From Caenimonas sp. SL110 (lineage in GTDB: Bacteria > Pseudomonadota > Gammaproteobacteria > Burkholderiales > Burkholderiaceae_C), in NCBI RefSeq assembly GCF_001044395.1, contig NZ_JANU01000012.1:62001-126000 (forward strand): 64,000 nucleotides of DNA. Direction: 5' to 3'. The notes under the pieces are model-generated. The model was not told where the DNA came from, searched no databases, and worked only from the letters and a program-made list of their open reading frames with translations. Positions 1 through 8,546 of the stretch are shown one piece after another. A program made the translations under genes and the position numbers. Positions within the stretch are counted from its first letter, which is position 1; each line of letters begins with the position of its first letter.

Positions 1-223
1 AGGTCGAGCTTTCGACCGTGCCCGACGCGTCGATGCCACCCACGCATGGAAACCGCCGGATGATCGGCGCCTTGCCGGTGGCTGCCAGCGCATCCTTGAA
101 GTTGATGCTGGCGTAGGCGGTCCTGACGACGACATCGCCGGCGTCGAGCGCTGCGTCGTCCATCTCTTCGAACCCGGCGCCGATGGCACCGTCTTTTTGC
201 GAAACAACGTATGCACGAATCAT
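1..223 (-). CDS. acuI: YhdH/AcuI-type zinc-free alcohol dehydrogenase-like reductase (5' part only)
   Basis: Only the first 74 codons are in the window; the gene runs off the left edge. The N-terminus MIRAYVVSQKDG and the stretch around SINFKDALAATG followed by FPCVGGIDASG are typical of the YhdH/YhfP medium-chain reductases, which act as NADPH-dependent acryloyl-CoA (quinone-like) reductases in the cytoplasm. The catalytic tyrosine/nucleotide-binding part is outside the window. Start is ATG at 223. It is transcribed leftwards, away from the dedA gene that ends 38 bases upstream of it. The family call is firm; the exact substrate is inferred from family knowledge. Confidence 0.8.
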   Translation of the reverse strand, partial: MIRAYVVSQKDGAIGAGFEEMDDAALDAGDVVVRTAYASINFKDALAATGKAPIIRRFPCVGGIDASGTVESST

Positions 224-260
224 GTGGATTGCCCCGTCTGCAAAATTGTTGGACTCAAGC

Positions 261-914
261 CTAGAGCGCGCCTGCAGCCGCCTTGCGCCTGCCCTTCCAG
301 GCGCCGAACAGCACCAGCACGCCCGGCAGCAGGATCATGGCCCAGATGATCTTGTCCAGATTGGCCTTGACCCACGGCACGCTGCCGAAAAAGTAACCCG
401 CCGTGATGATGCCGCCCACCCAGAGCGCACCACCGGTCACGTCATAGAAAGTGAACTTGCTGCGCGTCATCTGCGCCACGCCTGCCACGAACGGCGCAAA
501 GGTCCGCAGGAAAGGCATGAAGCGCGCAGCCACGATGGTGATGCCGCCGTACTTTTCATAGAAATCGTGCGCCTGGTTGAAGGCCCGCTTGTTGAAAAAG
601 CGCGAGTCCTCCCACTGGAACACCTTGGGCCCGAAGTAGCGGCCTATCGTGTAGTTGCTCTGGTTGCCCAGCACGGCCGCAACAAACAGCAGGCCCACCG
701 TCAGGGGATAGCTCATGAGCCCCACACCGCACATGGCGCCCACCACAAAGAGCAGCGAGTCGCCCGGCAGGAACGGCATGACCACCACGCCCGTCTCGAC
801 AAAGATGATCGCGAACAGCAGGGCGTAAACCCAGGGGCCGTAAGCGACAACAAAAGCTTCCAGGTGCTTGTCGACATGCAGGATGAAGTCGATCAGGTAG
901 GCAATGATTTCCAT
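261..914 (-). CDS. DedA family inner-membrane protein
   Basis: A 217-residue polytopic membrane protein. Near residues 35-45 it has the FVETGVVVMPFLPGDSLLF motif, and later GRYFGPKVF and FARFMPFLRTF-like (VAARFMPFLRTFAPFVAG) segments. These are the signatures of DedA/SNARE-associated (VTT-like) proteins, which are thought to flip lipids such as undecaprenyl phosphate or phosphatidylethanolamine and to support membrane homeostasis. Length matches the usual 200-220 residues. ATG at 914 is the only start that gives a normal N-terminus. The gene is divergent from mutL, with 48 bases between the start codons. The lipid substrate cannot be read from sequence. Confidence 0.93.
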   Translation of the reverse strand: MEIIAYLIDFILHVDKHLEAFVVAYGPWVYALLFAIIFVETGVVVMPFLPGDSLLFVVGAMCGVGLMSYPLTVGLLFVAAVLGNQSNYTIGRYFGPKVFQWEDSRFFNKRAFNQAHDFYEKYGGITIVAARFMPFLRTFAPFVAGVAQMTRSKFTFYDVTGGALWVGGIITAGYFFGSVPWVKANLDKIIWAMILLPGVLVLFGAWKGRRKAAAGAL

Positions 915-962
915 GCGGGCGATTATCCGGCAGGCGGGGTGCTCATCCCTACAATCAACCTC

Positions 963-2858
963 GTGAACGCCGTGCTTTCCCCCCTCCCCCATCGCCCCAT
1001 CCGGGACCTGCCTGATGAGCTGGTCAGCCAGATCGCCGCAGGCGAAGTCGTCGAGCGGCCTGCCTCTGTCGTGCGGGAACTCGTGGACAACGCGCTCGAT
1101 GCCGGTGCGACCCAGGTCACCGTGCGATTGCTGGCGGGTGGCGTTCGCTTGATCTCGGTCGAAGACGACGGCAGCGGCATCGCTCGCGAAGAGATGCCGC
1201 TGGCCTTGCGCCGCCATGCCACCAGCAAGATCACGTCGCTGGCCGACCTGGAATCGGTGGGCACCATGGGTTTTCGTGGCGAGGCGCTCGCTGCGATCGG
1301 CTCGGTTTCGGAGATGGGGCTGCTGTCGCGCACACAGTCTCAGGCCAACGCATTTCACCTGGACGCCCGCACCGGTGAGCTGCGTCCTGCGGCGCGGGCG
1401 ATCGGCACGACGGTGGAGGTCAAGGAGCTGTTTTTCGCCACGCCTGCGCGCCGCAAGTTCCTCAAGACCGACGCGACCGAGCTGGCCCATTGCATCGAAG
1501 CTGTGCGCCGCCATGCGCTCGCGCGGCCGGATGTGGGCTTTGCGATCTGGCACGAGGGACGGCTCGTCGAACAGTGGCGAGTCGCCACACGAGAGCAGCG
1601 CCTGGCCGATGTGCTGGGCGAAGAGTTGCTGGAGCAAAGCGTCGCCATCGACCACACGGCCGGGCCGATTCGCGTGACGGGTCGTGCGGGGGTTCCCGAT
1701 GCGGCGCGTTCGCGTGCGGACCAGCAGTTCGCCTACGTCAACGGCCGCTACGTGCGCGACAAGGTCATCACCCATGCGGCCCGCAGTGCGTACGAAGATG
1801 TGCTGCACGGCCATCGCCAGCCGGTGTATGCGATCTACATCGACATCGACCCGACGCGCGTCGATGTGAATGTGCATCCGACCAAGATCGAGGTGCGCTT
1901 CAGGGACAGCCGCGAGGTGCATCAGGCGGTGCGTCATGCGGTGGAGAACGCGCTGGCTGCGCCACGGGCTGGGGTGATGGCGGCGGGGTTGTTGCCGGCT
2001 GCTGCCCATCCTGTCGGTGCCGCTGCTGCCGCCCCTGCCTTTGCCGAACCCGGTGCCGGCAAGCCGCAGTCATTCACCTGGTCTCAACCCGCGATGGATT
2101 TGCGCCCGGCGGGGCATGCGGTCTCGGACCTGGGTGCGCTGTGGCAACCGTCCACCGTGCGCCCTGAGTCATTGCCAACCGTTCGCCCTGAGCTCTCCTC
2201 GACCGTTCGTCCTGAGCTTGTCGAAGGACTTCCCGCTCATCACTCCCCCCACGACTGGCCCCTGGGCCGGGCCATCGCCCAGATCCAGGGCATCTACATC
2301 CTGGCCGAGAACACCCACGGCCTGGTCATCGTCGACATGCACGCCGCTCATGAGCGGATCGTCTACGAACGCCTGAAGCGCCAGCTCGACCAGACCCAGG
2401 CCGAGTCGGGTGTGTCTCGCATTGCCAGCCAGCCCTTGCTGATCCCCGCGACATTCGCCGCGACACCGCAGGAAGTCGCAACAGCTGAAGCCAGCACCGA
2501 AGTGCTCGAAACGCTGGGCCTGGACATCACGCCGTTCTCGGCAAAAACACTGGCCGTGCGAGCGGTTCCGACCAGCCTGGCGCAAGGCGATGCTGTCGAG
2601 CTGGCCCGCAGCGTCCTGGCAGAGCTGGCGCTGCATGACGCCAGCACGGTGATCCAGCGCGCGCAAAACGAAATCCTGGGCACGATGGCCTGCCACGGCG
2701 CCGTGCGCGCCAATCGCAGGCTCACGATCGACGAAATGAATGCGCTGCTGCGCCAGATGGAAGACACCGAGCGGTCGGACCAGTGCAACCACGGAAGGCC
2801 GACGTGGCGGCAGCTGACCGTGCGCGAGCTCGATGCGCTGTTCATGCGGGGACGGTGA
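963..2858 (+). CDS. mutL: DNA mismatch repair protein MutL
   Basis: MutL couples MutS mismatch recognition to MutH/UvrD or acts as an endonuclease in mismatch repair. The N-terminal GHKL ATPase domain is clear: QIAAGEVVERPASVVRELVD, the DNALDAG motif, DDGSGI and GFRGEALAAI lie in the first 110 residues. They are followed by the transducer domain (NGRYVRDK, VDVNVHPTKIEVRF). The C-terminal dimerisation domain contains the VIVDMHAAHERIVYERLK and CHGAVRA segments. The product is 631 residues. The start is GTG at 963; an in-frame GTG at 939 is possible, and neither has a strong ribosome-binding site. The linker between the two domains carries an in-frame tandem repeat (2154-2227). The next gene, miaA, is several genes away, so the classical mutL-miaA pairing is interrupted. 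Confidence 0.97.
   Translation: MNAVLSPLPHRPIRDLPDELVSQIAAGEVVERPASVVRELVDNALDAGATQVTVRLLAGGVRLISVEDDGSGIAREEMPLALRRHATSKITSLADLESVGTMGFRGEALAAIGSVSEMGLLSRTQSQANAFHLDARTGELRPAARAIGTTVEVKELFFATPARRKFLKTDATELAHCIEAVRRHALARPDVGFAIWHEGRLVEQWRVATREQRLADVLGEELLEQSVAIDHTAGPIRVTGRAGVPDAARSRADQQFAYVNGRYVRDKVITHAARSAYEDVLHGHRQPVYAIYIDIDPTRVDVNVHPTKIEVRFRDSREVHQAVRHAVENALAAPRAGVMAAGLLPAAAHPVGAAAAAPAFAEPGAGKPQSFTWSQPAMDLRPAGHAVSDLGALWQPSTVRPESLPTVRPELSSTVRPELVEGLPAHHSPHDWPLGRAIAQIQGIYILAENTHGLVIVDMHAAHERIVYERLKRQLDQTQAESGVSRIASQPLLIPATFAATPQEVATAEASTEVLETLGLDITPFSAKTLAVRAVPTSLAQGDAVELARSVLAELALHDASTVIQRAQNEILGTMACHGAVRANRRLTIDEMNALLRQMEDTERSDQCNHGRPTWRQLTVRELDALFMRGR
2154..2227 (+). repeat. Three degenerate 24-bp units inside the mutL linker
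   Basis: Units start at 2154, 2178 and 2202 and share the core ACCGTTCGCCCTGAG. All are in frame and encode TVRPE(S/L)-type octapeptides. The last unit continues as CTTGTCGAAGGACT, which matches the widespread intergenic repeat that reads GTTCGTCCTGAGCTTGTCGAAG. The insertion lies in the poorly conserved proline/alanine-rich linker, where extra residues should be tolerated. Confidence 0.8.
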
Positions 2859-2864
2859 CCGGCC

Positions 2865-2973
2865 TGTCATTGCGGGCCGAGACCGGAGGAATCCTGCGAA
2901 TCCCCCGCAATCCATCTTCGATCAAACGCAGCAGCCGCTTCGCGGTGGATGCCGGTTCGAGTCCGGCATGACA
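2865..2973. repeat. Two-stem intergenic repeat, copy 1 (variant)
   Basis: Begins TGTCATTGCGGG and ends GTCCGGCATGACA. The left stem is interrupted, with extra bases between the two arms. The right stem reads GCCGG-TTCGAGT-CCGGC, a 5-bp stem with a 7-base loop that matches the tRNA T-loop consensus. The centre contains GCCGCTTCGCGGTGGATG, common to all full copies. The copy fills most of the gap between mutL and the following lipoprotein gene. Confidence 0.75.
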
Positions 2974-3058
2974 ACCTGAAACTTCACAAATACGGGGTCT
3001 TTGCCTGCGCGCAACAATGCAGCCTGAACTTTTTCGAGCTCAACCGATCAGTCACCCG

Positions 3059-3919
3059 ATGAAGCGCTGGACCCTCCTCACCGCCGCCGCACTGAGCCTG
3101 GCGGCACTCGTCAACGTGGGTTGCACCTCCCTGGACGAGCGGCAGCGCGCCTGGATCTTCCAGCCGAGCGACCGCAGCTGGGGTGGATCGGCCGACCTGG
3201 CGCGCGACATGACCGATGTCTGGATCGAGTTCGACTCCAAAGTCACTTCCCAGCCTACCAAGGTTCACGGCCTCTGGGCCGCAACCGGCAAGGCCGCCGC
3301 GGACGGCCCCATCCTGCTCTACCTGCACGGCGCGCGCTGGAACGTAGCAGGCTCCGCCCCACGCATCCGCCGCATGCAGGAACTGGGTTTCTCGGTGCTG
3401 GCCATCGACTACCGCGGTTTCGGCAAGAGCACCCCCGGCCTGCCGTCCGAAGAGATGGCGTATGAAGACGCCCGTGCCGCCTGGGACTGGCTGGCCCGCA
3501 CCTACCCCGACCGGCCACGCTACATCTTCGGCCATTCGCTGGGCGGCGCAGTCGCCATCGACCTGGCAGCCAACGTGGACGACGAGCGCGGCACCATCGT
3601 CGAAGGCACTTTCACCTCCATCCCCGATGTCGCGAGCAGCATGAAGTGGGGGTGGCTCCCGGTCGGGCCGCTCATCACGCAGCGCTTCGAGTCGATTCGC
3701 AAGGTCGCCAAGGTCGGCTCGCCCCTGCTGGTGGTCCACGGCGAAGACGACAACCTGATCAACAACGCACTGGGGCGCAAGCTGTACGAAGCAGCCACCG
3801 GACAAAAACGCTTCCTGCTGGTGGAAGGCGGCTCGCACCACAGCACGATGAGCGTGGGCCTGGCCAAATACCGCGAAGCGCTGGCCGACCTGTTCAGCTT
3901 GCGGCCGCTGGTGCGCTGA
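3059..3919 (+). CDS. Alpha/beta hydrolase lipoprotein
   Basis: A 286-residue protein of the serine alpha/beta hydrolase fold (hydrolase/esterase type, BEM46-like). The oxyanion HG motif lies in LLYLHGARW, the nucleophile elbow is GHSLGG, the acid is in HGEDDNL, and the catalytic histidine is in GGSHHSTM. The N-terminus MKRWTLLTAAALSLAALVNVGC looks like a lipoprotein signal with cysteine about residue 22, so the enzyme is probably membrane-anchored in the periplasm. ATG at 3059 is chosen because the upstream in-frame ATG at 3017 would bury the signal sequence. It stands alone between two repeat copies. Substrate is unknown. Confidence 0.88.
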   Translation: MKRWTLLTAAALSLAALVNVGCTSLDERQRAWIFQPSDRSWGGSADLARDMTDVWIEFDSKVTSQPTKVHGLWAATGKAAADGPILLYLHGARWNVAGSAPRIRRMQELGFSVLAIDYRGFGKSTPGLPSEEMAYEDARAAWDWLARTYPDRPRYIFGHSLGGAVAIDLAANVDDERGTIVEGTFTSIPDVASSMKWGWLPVGPLITQRFESIRKVAKVGSPLLVVHGEDDNLINNALGRKLYEAATGQKRFLLVEGGSHHSTMSVGLAKYREALADLFSLRPLVR

Positions 3920-3928
3920 ACCTGCGAC

Positions 3929-4015
3929 TGTCATTGCGGACTTGATCCGCAATCCATGTTTGATCAAGCGTCGTCGCCGCTTCGCGGTGGATGCCGGATC
4001 GAGTCCGGCATGACA
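3929..4015. repeat. Two-stem intergenic repeat, copy 2
   Basis: Full copy: left stem TGCGGACTTGATCCGCA, centre CGCCGCTTCGCGGTGGATG, right stem TGCCGGATCGAGTCCGGCA, bounded by TGTCA and TGACA. Lies 9 bases after the hydrolase stop codon, so it may also act as a transcription terminator (inference). Confidence 0.85.
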
Positions 4016-4067
4016 GTCATGGGGAGGCTGTCGCGTGTCGTGGATCGGCGTGACAACCCCCGGTGGC

Positions 4068-4130
4068 TGTCATTGCGGGCTTGACCCGCAATCCATGTTC
4101 GATCGAGAGCAGCAGCAGCTTCGTCCGCAA
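4068..4130. repeat. Two-stem intergenic repeat, copy 3 (left half only)
   Basis: TGTCATTGCGGGCTTGACCCGCAATCCATG followed by a degenerate centre (AGCAGCAGCTTCG). The right stem is missing or decayed into TCCGCAATTGCGTCA. It abuts the 3' end of the leftward gene that stops at 4139. Confidence 0.75.
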
Positions 4131-4138
4131 TTGCGTCA

Positions 4139-4615
4139 TCACAGGGACGCAGGAACCTGCGCAAACGTTTCGTTGACGATCTTGCGATCCTCTTCGTCGG
4201 CTATCGCGGCAATCGCCTTGACTGCCTCCTGATACGCCGAGCGATGCGCAGCCTCATCGCCCGCCACATGCGCAGCGTGCGCATAAATCGCATGGGTGAA
4301 TGCCAGCTCCCAGTCGGGCGTATCTGCACGTGGCAGGAAGTAGTCGCGCATCTCTTGCGCCATCGCGAGCGCCGTCTTGCCGTGACCGAGCAAGGCATGA
4401 ACCAGCGCCAGGCACATCGTGGCCCGCATCCAGTTCTGTTCGACGCCGACCTGGCCCCAGTGATACGCCGACGCATGCGCCGCGTTGAGCATCTCGCGAT
4501 CTTGCGCAGGCGTCCGGCCGGCCTGCGCTGTCAGGGCCCACGCGCGGTTGTTGCAACGCATCGCAAACTTCTTTGCCAGTGCGAGTTCATCAGGGGTGAG
4601 GTCCGGAGTCGTCAT
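4139..4615 (-). CDS. Conserved hypothetical helical (TPR-like) protein
   Basis: A 158-residue protein, predicted all helical with repeated alanine-rich helices (for example WMRATMCLALVHALLGHG and LAFTHAIYAHAAHVAGDEAAH) resembling tetratricopeptide packing. There is no signal peptide and no recognisable catalytic motif. The upstream acetyltransferase stops only one base before this ATG, so the two are almost certainly translated from one mRNA, and this protein may be a partner of that enzyme. The function is not recognised. Confidence 0.75.
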   Translation of the reverse strand: MTTPDLTPDELALAKKFAMRCNNRAWALTAQAGRTPAQDREMLNAAHASAYHWGQVGVEQNWMRATMCLALVHALLGHGKTALAMAQEMRDYFLPRADTPDWELAFTHAIYAHAAHVAGDEAAHRSAYQEAVKAIAAIADEEDRKIVNETFAQVPASL

Positions 4616-4616
4616 C

Positions 4617-5090
4617 TCAAAGCACCTTGGTCATGAAAACACTGTGAGGGTCCTCGGTGTAGTTGCCGAACGGCCCGCAGTATTCAAAGCCGAAACTTTC
4701 ATAGAGTTTTTGCGCAGGATAGAACGCATCGCCCGAGCCCGTCTCCAGGCTGAGCCGGGTGTAGCCGCGCTTCTTGGCGACCTCGATGATGTGCTTGAGC
4801 ACCGCGCGCCCTGCGCCCGTACGGCGCATCACGGCAGGCGTGCGCATCGATTTCACCTCGCCGTGGTCGGGCGAGAGTTCCTTGAGCGCGCCGCAGCCGA
4901 GCAATGCGCCGGGGCGGCCCTCGTGATCGTCATCCCACACCGTCCAGAACGTGATGTCGGGCGACTTCAGCTTGGACACGTCGAGTGCATGCACGCTCTC
5001 TGGCGGCGACAGCTCGTACATGTTGGTCAGGTGTTCGTTGAGCAGCGCCAGGATGGCCGGGCGCGTCAGGTCGTCGATTTCAATCTTCAT
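4617..5090 (-). CDS. GNAT family N-acetyltransferase
   Basis: 157 residues with the GNAT fold: the acetyl-CoA binding segment RRTGAGRAVLKHII matches the Q/RxxGxG/A motif, followed by YTRLSLETG and the C-terminal AQKLYESFGFEYCGPFG segment. It resembles small PhnO/YedL-type acetyltransferases that acetylate amines or peptides in the cytoplasm; the acceptor is not readable. ATG at 5090 (MKIEIDDL) is preferred over one four codons upstream because the family starts at the first strand. It is the first gene of a two-gene unit with the helical protein after it. Confidence 0.88.
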   Translation of the reverse strand: MKIEIDDLTRPAILALLNEHLTNMYELSPPESVHALDVSKLKSPDITFWTVWDDDHEGRPGALLGCGALKELSPDHGEVKSMRTPAVMRRTGAGRAVLKHIIEVAKKRGYTRLSLETGSGDAFYPAQKLYESFGFEYCGPFGNYTEDPHSVFMTKVL

Positions 5091-5145
5091 GTGTGCTTGC
5101 AATGGGCGTGTCAGTCGTCGTTGAATTACTTTAACGCAGGGAAAC

Positions 5146-5526
5146 TCAAGCAGGTCGAGTCTGCGTTCCGGCGCCGAGTGTCACATGCAGCATCCGGCTG
5201 GGCTCGTGAATTTTTGCGGTGTGCCAGATGCCTCGCGGCACGATGACCGCAGCGCTGCCACGCAATTGCAGGGTTCGCACACCCCCCGGTTCATCGAGCA
5301 GCAGATCGGCGCAACCCGACAGCAGATAAACAAACTCATCGCCGTCAGGGTGCATCTCCCACGTCGGCCAGTCGGCCGCGAATTCGTATTCCGAAATCAG
5401 CCAGCCACTTCCTGCCGCCTCGACCTCTTGCGGGGGCAGCAACCAGAAGGCATCGCCGCCGGGCACTGCGGTTGCGACCCCGCTGGACTGAAGCTGCACG
5501 TAGGTGGACAGGGGATCGAACGGCAT
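5146..5526 (-). CDS. Small cupin-domain protein
   Basis: 126 residues with a single beta-barrel cupin. The first motif is WEMHPDGDEFVYLLSG (metal-binding His and Glu) and the second is VIVPRGIWHTAKIHEP (His). Such proteins bind a metal and act as sugar isomerases, dioxygenases or sensors; the activity cannot be assigned. It is divergent from the drug exporter, 73 bases apart, so a shared regulatory region is possible. Confidence 0.85.
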   Translation of the reverse strand: MPFDPLSTYVQLQSSGVATAVPGGDAFWLLPPQEVEAAGSGWLISEYEFAADWPTWEMHPDGDEFVYLLSGCADLLLDEPGGVRTLQLRGSAAVIVPRGIWHTAKIHEPSRMLHVTLGAGTQTRPA

Positions 5527-5599
5527 GCGCGGGGTTCCTTGGCGCAGGGATGCGCTGCGGCGTTTATACCCGCGCTTCTGCTACCCTCCCCGGCACACC

Positions 5600-6790
5600 A
5601 TGCCCGCGCCAATCGTCGTCCTCATCCTGTCCCTTCTGCTGGGCATACAGCCTGTCACCACGGATCTCTACCTGCCGGCCCTGCCCTCGCTGACCGAGGG
5701 CTTTGGCGCGCCGGTCTCGCAGGCACAGCTGACGTTGACGGTGTTGCTGCTTGCATTCGGCACGTCGCAGCTGGTGTGGGGACCTTTATCGGATCGATTT
5801 GGCAGGCGGCCGATCCTGCTGCTCGGGCTGGGCGCTTACGCCCTCGCATCGATCGCCTGCGCGCTCGCGCCTTCGATGCTCATGCTGATCGCGGGACGCA
5901 TGGTGCAGGGCGCGGCGATGGGCGCGGCCGTGATGGGCGCACGCGCGATCGTCCGCGATCTCTACACCCCGGAAATCGGCGCCCGCATGATGTCCAAGGG
6001 CCTCACGGGCCTGGGCATCATTGCCTGCACCTGCGCGCCCATGGGCGGCTTGCTGTCGGACCTGCTGGGATGGCGCTACACACTGGGTGCGACGGCCGTG
6101 TTCGGCGTCGTTGCGTTCACCGTGGTCGCCCTGCGATTCCAGGAAACCGTGCCGCGGAAGAACCCGCTCGCGCTGCAACCTCGCACGCTGGTTTCGACCT
6201 GGCTCACCATCTTGCGGCATCCGACGTTCCTGGCGTGGTCTGCGCTATCGACGGCTTCGTATGCCGGCCTGTTCACCTTCCTCGCATCGTCATCGTTCAT
6301 CTTCATCCAGGTGCTGGATTTCACGCGCACGCAATACGGCCTGGCGATGTTCTCGATGGCCTTCATCTACATCCTGGGCACGTTCTGGTGCCGCTGGCTG
6401 CTGCCACGGCGCGGCGTCAAACGATCCGTGGCGATCGCAGGCGGCTTGACGCTTGCAGGCGGCACGCTGATGGGCGTGCTGGCACTGGCCGGCATGCACA
6501 ACACCTGGGCCATCCTGGTGCCGTTCTGGATCTTCATGTTCGCCCACGGCGTGCACCAGCCCTGCGGGCAAAGCGGTGCGGTGGCGCCGTTTCCGCATGC
6601 AGCGGGCGCGGCTTCTGCGCTCAATGGATTCCTGATGATGGTCGCCGCGTTCATCGTGGGCGGATGGATGGGCGGGCGGCTGGACGGCACCGTCTTCCCC
6701 ATGGCCAACGGCGTGTGGTTCTGGAGCGTCTGCATCGCGGTTGCGTCGTGGACGCTGGTGCAGCGATACGGTGATCCGCGGCATGCCTGA
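5600..6790 (+). CDS. Bcr/CflA family multidrug efflux transporter (MFS)
   Basis: 396 residues with about 12 membrane segments. The N-terminal [12 protein letters not shown] segment after the first helix and the [14 protein letters not shown] loop between helices 2 and 3 are hallmarks of the Bcr/CflA drug:proton antiporters. [20 protein letters not shown] is the conserved helix 4-5 region. ATG at 5600 gives the usual short cytoplasmic N-terminus. Its stop codon lies inside the start of miaA (8-base overlap), so the two are co-translated. The exported compound is not predictable. Confidence 0.93.
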   Translation: MPAPIVVLILSLLLGIQPVTTDLYLPALPSLTEGFGAPVSQAQLTLTVLLLAFGTSQLVWGPLSDRFGRRPILLLGLGAYALASIACALAPSMLMLIAGRMVQGAAMGAAVMGARAIVRDLYTPEIGARMMSKGLTGLGIIACTCAPMGGLLSDLLGWRYTLGATAVFGVVAFTVVALRFQETVPRKNPLALQPRTLVSTWLTILRHPTFLAWSALSTASYAGLFTFLASSSFIFIQVLDFTRTQYGLAMFSMAFIYILGTFWCRWLLPRRGVKRSVAIAGGLTLAGGTLMGVLALAGMHNTWAILVPFWIFMFAHGVHQPCGQSGAVAPFPHAAGAASALNGFLMMVAAFIVGGWMGGRLDGTVFPMANGVWFWSVCIAVASWTLVQRYGDPRHA

Positions 6791-7751
6791 GGTGAAGTCA
6801 TCTACGCTGCGAGCGATTGCGCTGGCGGGGCCCACCGCATCGGGCAAGACGGCTGCCGCACTGGCCATTGCACAAGAGCACCCGTGCGAAATCATCAGCG
6901 TCGATTCCGCGCTGGTGTATCGCGGGATGGACATCGGCACCGCAAAGCCCTCTGCGCAGGAGCTGGCGCAGGTGCCGCATCACCTGGTCGACATCCGCGA
7001 CCCGCTGCAGGCGTACAGCGCGGCTGAGTTTGTCCAGGATGCGAAAGCGCTGATCGACGAGATCAACTCGCGCGGCAAGCTCGCGCTGCTGGTGGGCGGC
7101 ACGATGCTGTACTTCAAGGCGCTGTTCGAGGGCCTGGATGCGATGCCGCCTGCCGACCCTGAAGTGCGTGCGCAGATCGAAGCGCGGGCCTTCGATGAAG
7201 GCTGGCCTGCCTTGCATGCCGAGCTGGCGAAGGTTGACGCCCCGACCGCCGCGAGACTGAGCCCGAACGACTCGCAGCGCATACAACGGGCGCTGGAGGT
7301 GTATCGCATCTCGGGGCGCGCGCTGTCGTCGTTCCATGCCTCGCCAGACAAGCAGGTGCAGGGCGTTGCAGGCATTGCGCTGGTCTCGCTGGAGCCGATG
7401 AATCGGGCGTGGCTGCATGAGCGCATCGCGCAGCGTTTTGACGCGATGCTTTCGGCGGGGTTTCTCGATGAGGTCAGGGCCCTGCGCGCGCGCGGTGACC
7501 TGCATGCCGACCTGCCCAGCATGCGCTGCGTCGGTTATCGGCAGGCGTGGGAACTGCTGGACCGGCAAGAGGCGAATCCGGGCTCGGCGTTTGCGCATTC
7601 GTTATTGCGTGAGCTGGGCATCAATGCCACTCGCCAGTTGGCCAAGCGCCAGATCACATGGCTGCGCAGCATGCCGCAGCGCCGCGTGATTGCCTGCGAC
7701 GCGCCGGATGCGCTGGACCAGGTCCTGCGCGCCGTGCGGGAGTCGCTGTGA
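6783..7751 (+). CDS. miaA: tRNA dimethylallyltransferase MiaA
   Basis: MiaA adds a dimethylallyl group to adenosine 37 of tRNAs reading UNN codons. The P-loop [12 protein letters not shown] is at residues about 14-25, followed by [18 protein letters not shown], the DIRDP segment and the [11 protein letters not shown] motif. The C-terminal half contains [10 protein letters not shown] and the [14 protein letters not shown] tRNA-binding segment. It is 322 residues, the usual size. ATG at 6783 overlaps the end of the exporter gene, and the stop overlaps the GTG of the next ABC ATPase gene (GTGA), indicating a tightly packed operon. Confidence 0.97.
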   Translation: MPEVKSSTLRAIALAGPTASGKTAAALAIAQEHPCEIISVDSALVYRGMDIGTAKPSAQELAQVPHHLVDIRDPLQAYSAAEFVQDAKALIDEINSRGKLALLVGGTMLYFKALFEGLDAMPPADPEVRAQIEARAFDEGWPALHAELAKVDAPTAARLSPNDSQRIQRALEVYRISGRALSSFHASPDKQVQGVAGIALVSLEPMNRAWLHERIAQRFDAMLSAGFLDEVRALRARGDLHADLPSMRCVGYRQAWELLDRQEANPGSAFAHSLLRELGINATRQLAKRQITWLRSMPQRRVIACDAPDALDQVLRAVRESL

Positions 7752-8401
7752 GCATCGCCCTGAAGGACCTGGGCAAGCGCTACGGCGATGTGCCGGTGTT
7801 CTCCCATGTTTCGCTCGATGTCGCACCGGGCGAGTTCGTGGCGATCGTCGGGGAATCGGGTGTGGGCAAGTCCACGATTCTCAATTGCATGGCGGGGCTC
7901 GACACCTGGGACGAAGGCACGGTGACGCTGGCCGGACACGACCTCGGATCGCTGGATGCCGACCAACGCGCGATCTTGCGGCGCTCCTGCACCGGCTTCG
8001 TGTTCCAGGCGTTTCATGTGCTGCCTCACCTGGATGTGGCGCAGAACATCGGGCTGCCGCTGATGCTGCTGAAGCAGGCGGACAACGGGCGTGTTGCAGC
8101 CATGATGAAAGCCGTGGGACTGGAGGGGCTGGGCGCGCGATTGCCGCAGCAGTTATCCGGTGGGCAACTTCAGCGCGTGGCGATTGCGCGGGCGTTGATC
8201 CACAGACCCGCGCTGCTGCTGGCCGATGAGCCGACGGGTAACCTCGACCCGACAACGGCGGCGATGGTGATGGATGCGCTGCTCGCGCAAACGCGCGAAC
8301 ACGGCGCGTCGCTGGTGCTGGTCACGCACTCGGAAGCGGCAGCGGCGCGGGCGGATCGGGTGATGACGTTGACTTCTAGAGGCCTGTCATTGCGGGCTTG
8401 A
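7748..8401 (+). CDS. ABC transporter ATPase, LolD/MacB-like
   Basis: 217 residues with a complete nucleotide-binding domain: Walker [11 protein letters not shown]-loop [11 protein letters not shown], signature [15 protein letters not shown], Walker [13 protein letters not shown] and the H-loop VTHSEA. The group powers FtsX-type permeases that move lipoproteins or peptides or drive periplasmic machines. The start is GTG at 7748, overlapping the miaA stop. The last residues (RGLSLRA) and the TGA stop are encoded by a copy of the two-stem repeat. Its likely partner permease is at 10323-12848, now separated by two genes on the other strand. Confidence 0.92.
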   Translation: MSIALKDLGKRYGDVPVFSHVSLDVAPGEFVAIVGESGVGKSTILNCMAGLDTWDEGTVTLAGHDLGSLDADQRAILRRSCTGFVFQAFHVLPHLDVAQNIGLPLMLLKQADNGRVAAMMKAVGLEGLGARLPQQLSGGQLQRVAIARALIHRPALLLADEPTGNLDPTTAAMVMDALLAQTREHGASLVLVTHSEAAAARADRVMTLTSRGLSLRA

Positions 8402-8471
8402 CCCGCAATCCATGACTTCGGTGGCGCTGTAGCCGCTTCGCGGTGGATGCCGGATCGAGTCCGGCATGACA
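8385..8471. repeat. Two-stem intergenic repeat, copy 4, overlapping a gene end
   Basis: Full copy with left stem TGCGGGCTTGACCCGCA, centre CCGCTTCGCGGTGGATG and right stem TGCCGGATCGAGTCCGGCA. The TGA in the left-stem loop is the stop codon of the ABC ATPase. Confidence 0.88.
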
Positions 8472-8515
8472 GCCGGGGGGGCAAGCGCCATGACGGCATG
8501 ACATCCGCAAGAGGC

Positions 8516-8546
8516 TGTCATCGCGGACTTGATCCGCAATCCATCG
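8516..8546. repeat. Two-stem repeat, copy 5 (single stem) at the 3' end of aroD
   Basis: TGTCATCGCGGACTTGATCCGCAATCCAT. Read on the minus strand it encodes the last residues MDCGSSPR and the TGA stop of the dehydroquinate dehydratase. Together with copy 4 it fills the gap between two convergent genes. Confidence 0.82.

Noticed and set aside
183-962. Upstream extension of mutL to an ATG at 183
   Set aside because: It would run antisense over dedA and add a long basic stretch unrelated to any MutL; the GTG at 963 fits the family.
2941-2973. A tRNA gene at the T-loop-like stem
   Set aside because: No acceptor, D or anticodon arms can be drawn around it; only the T-arm-like hairpin is present.
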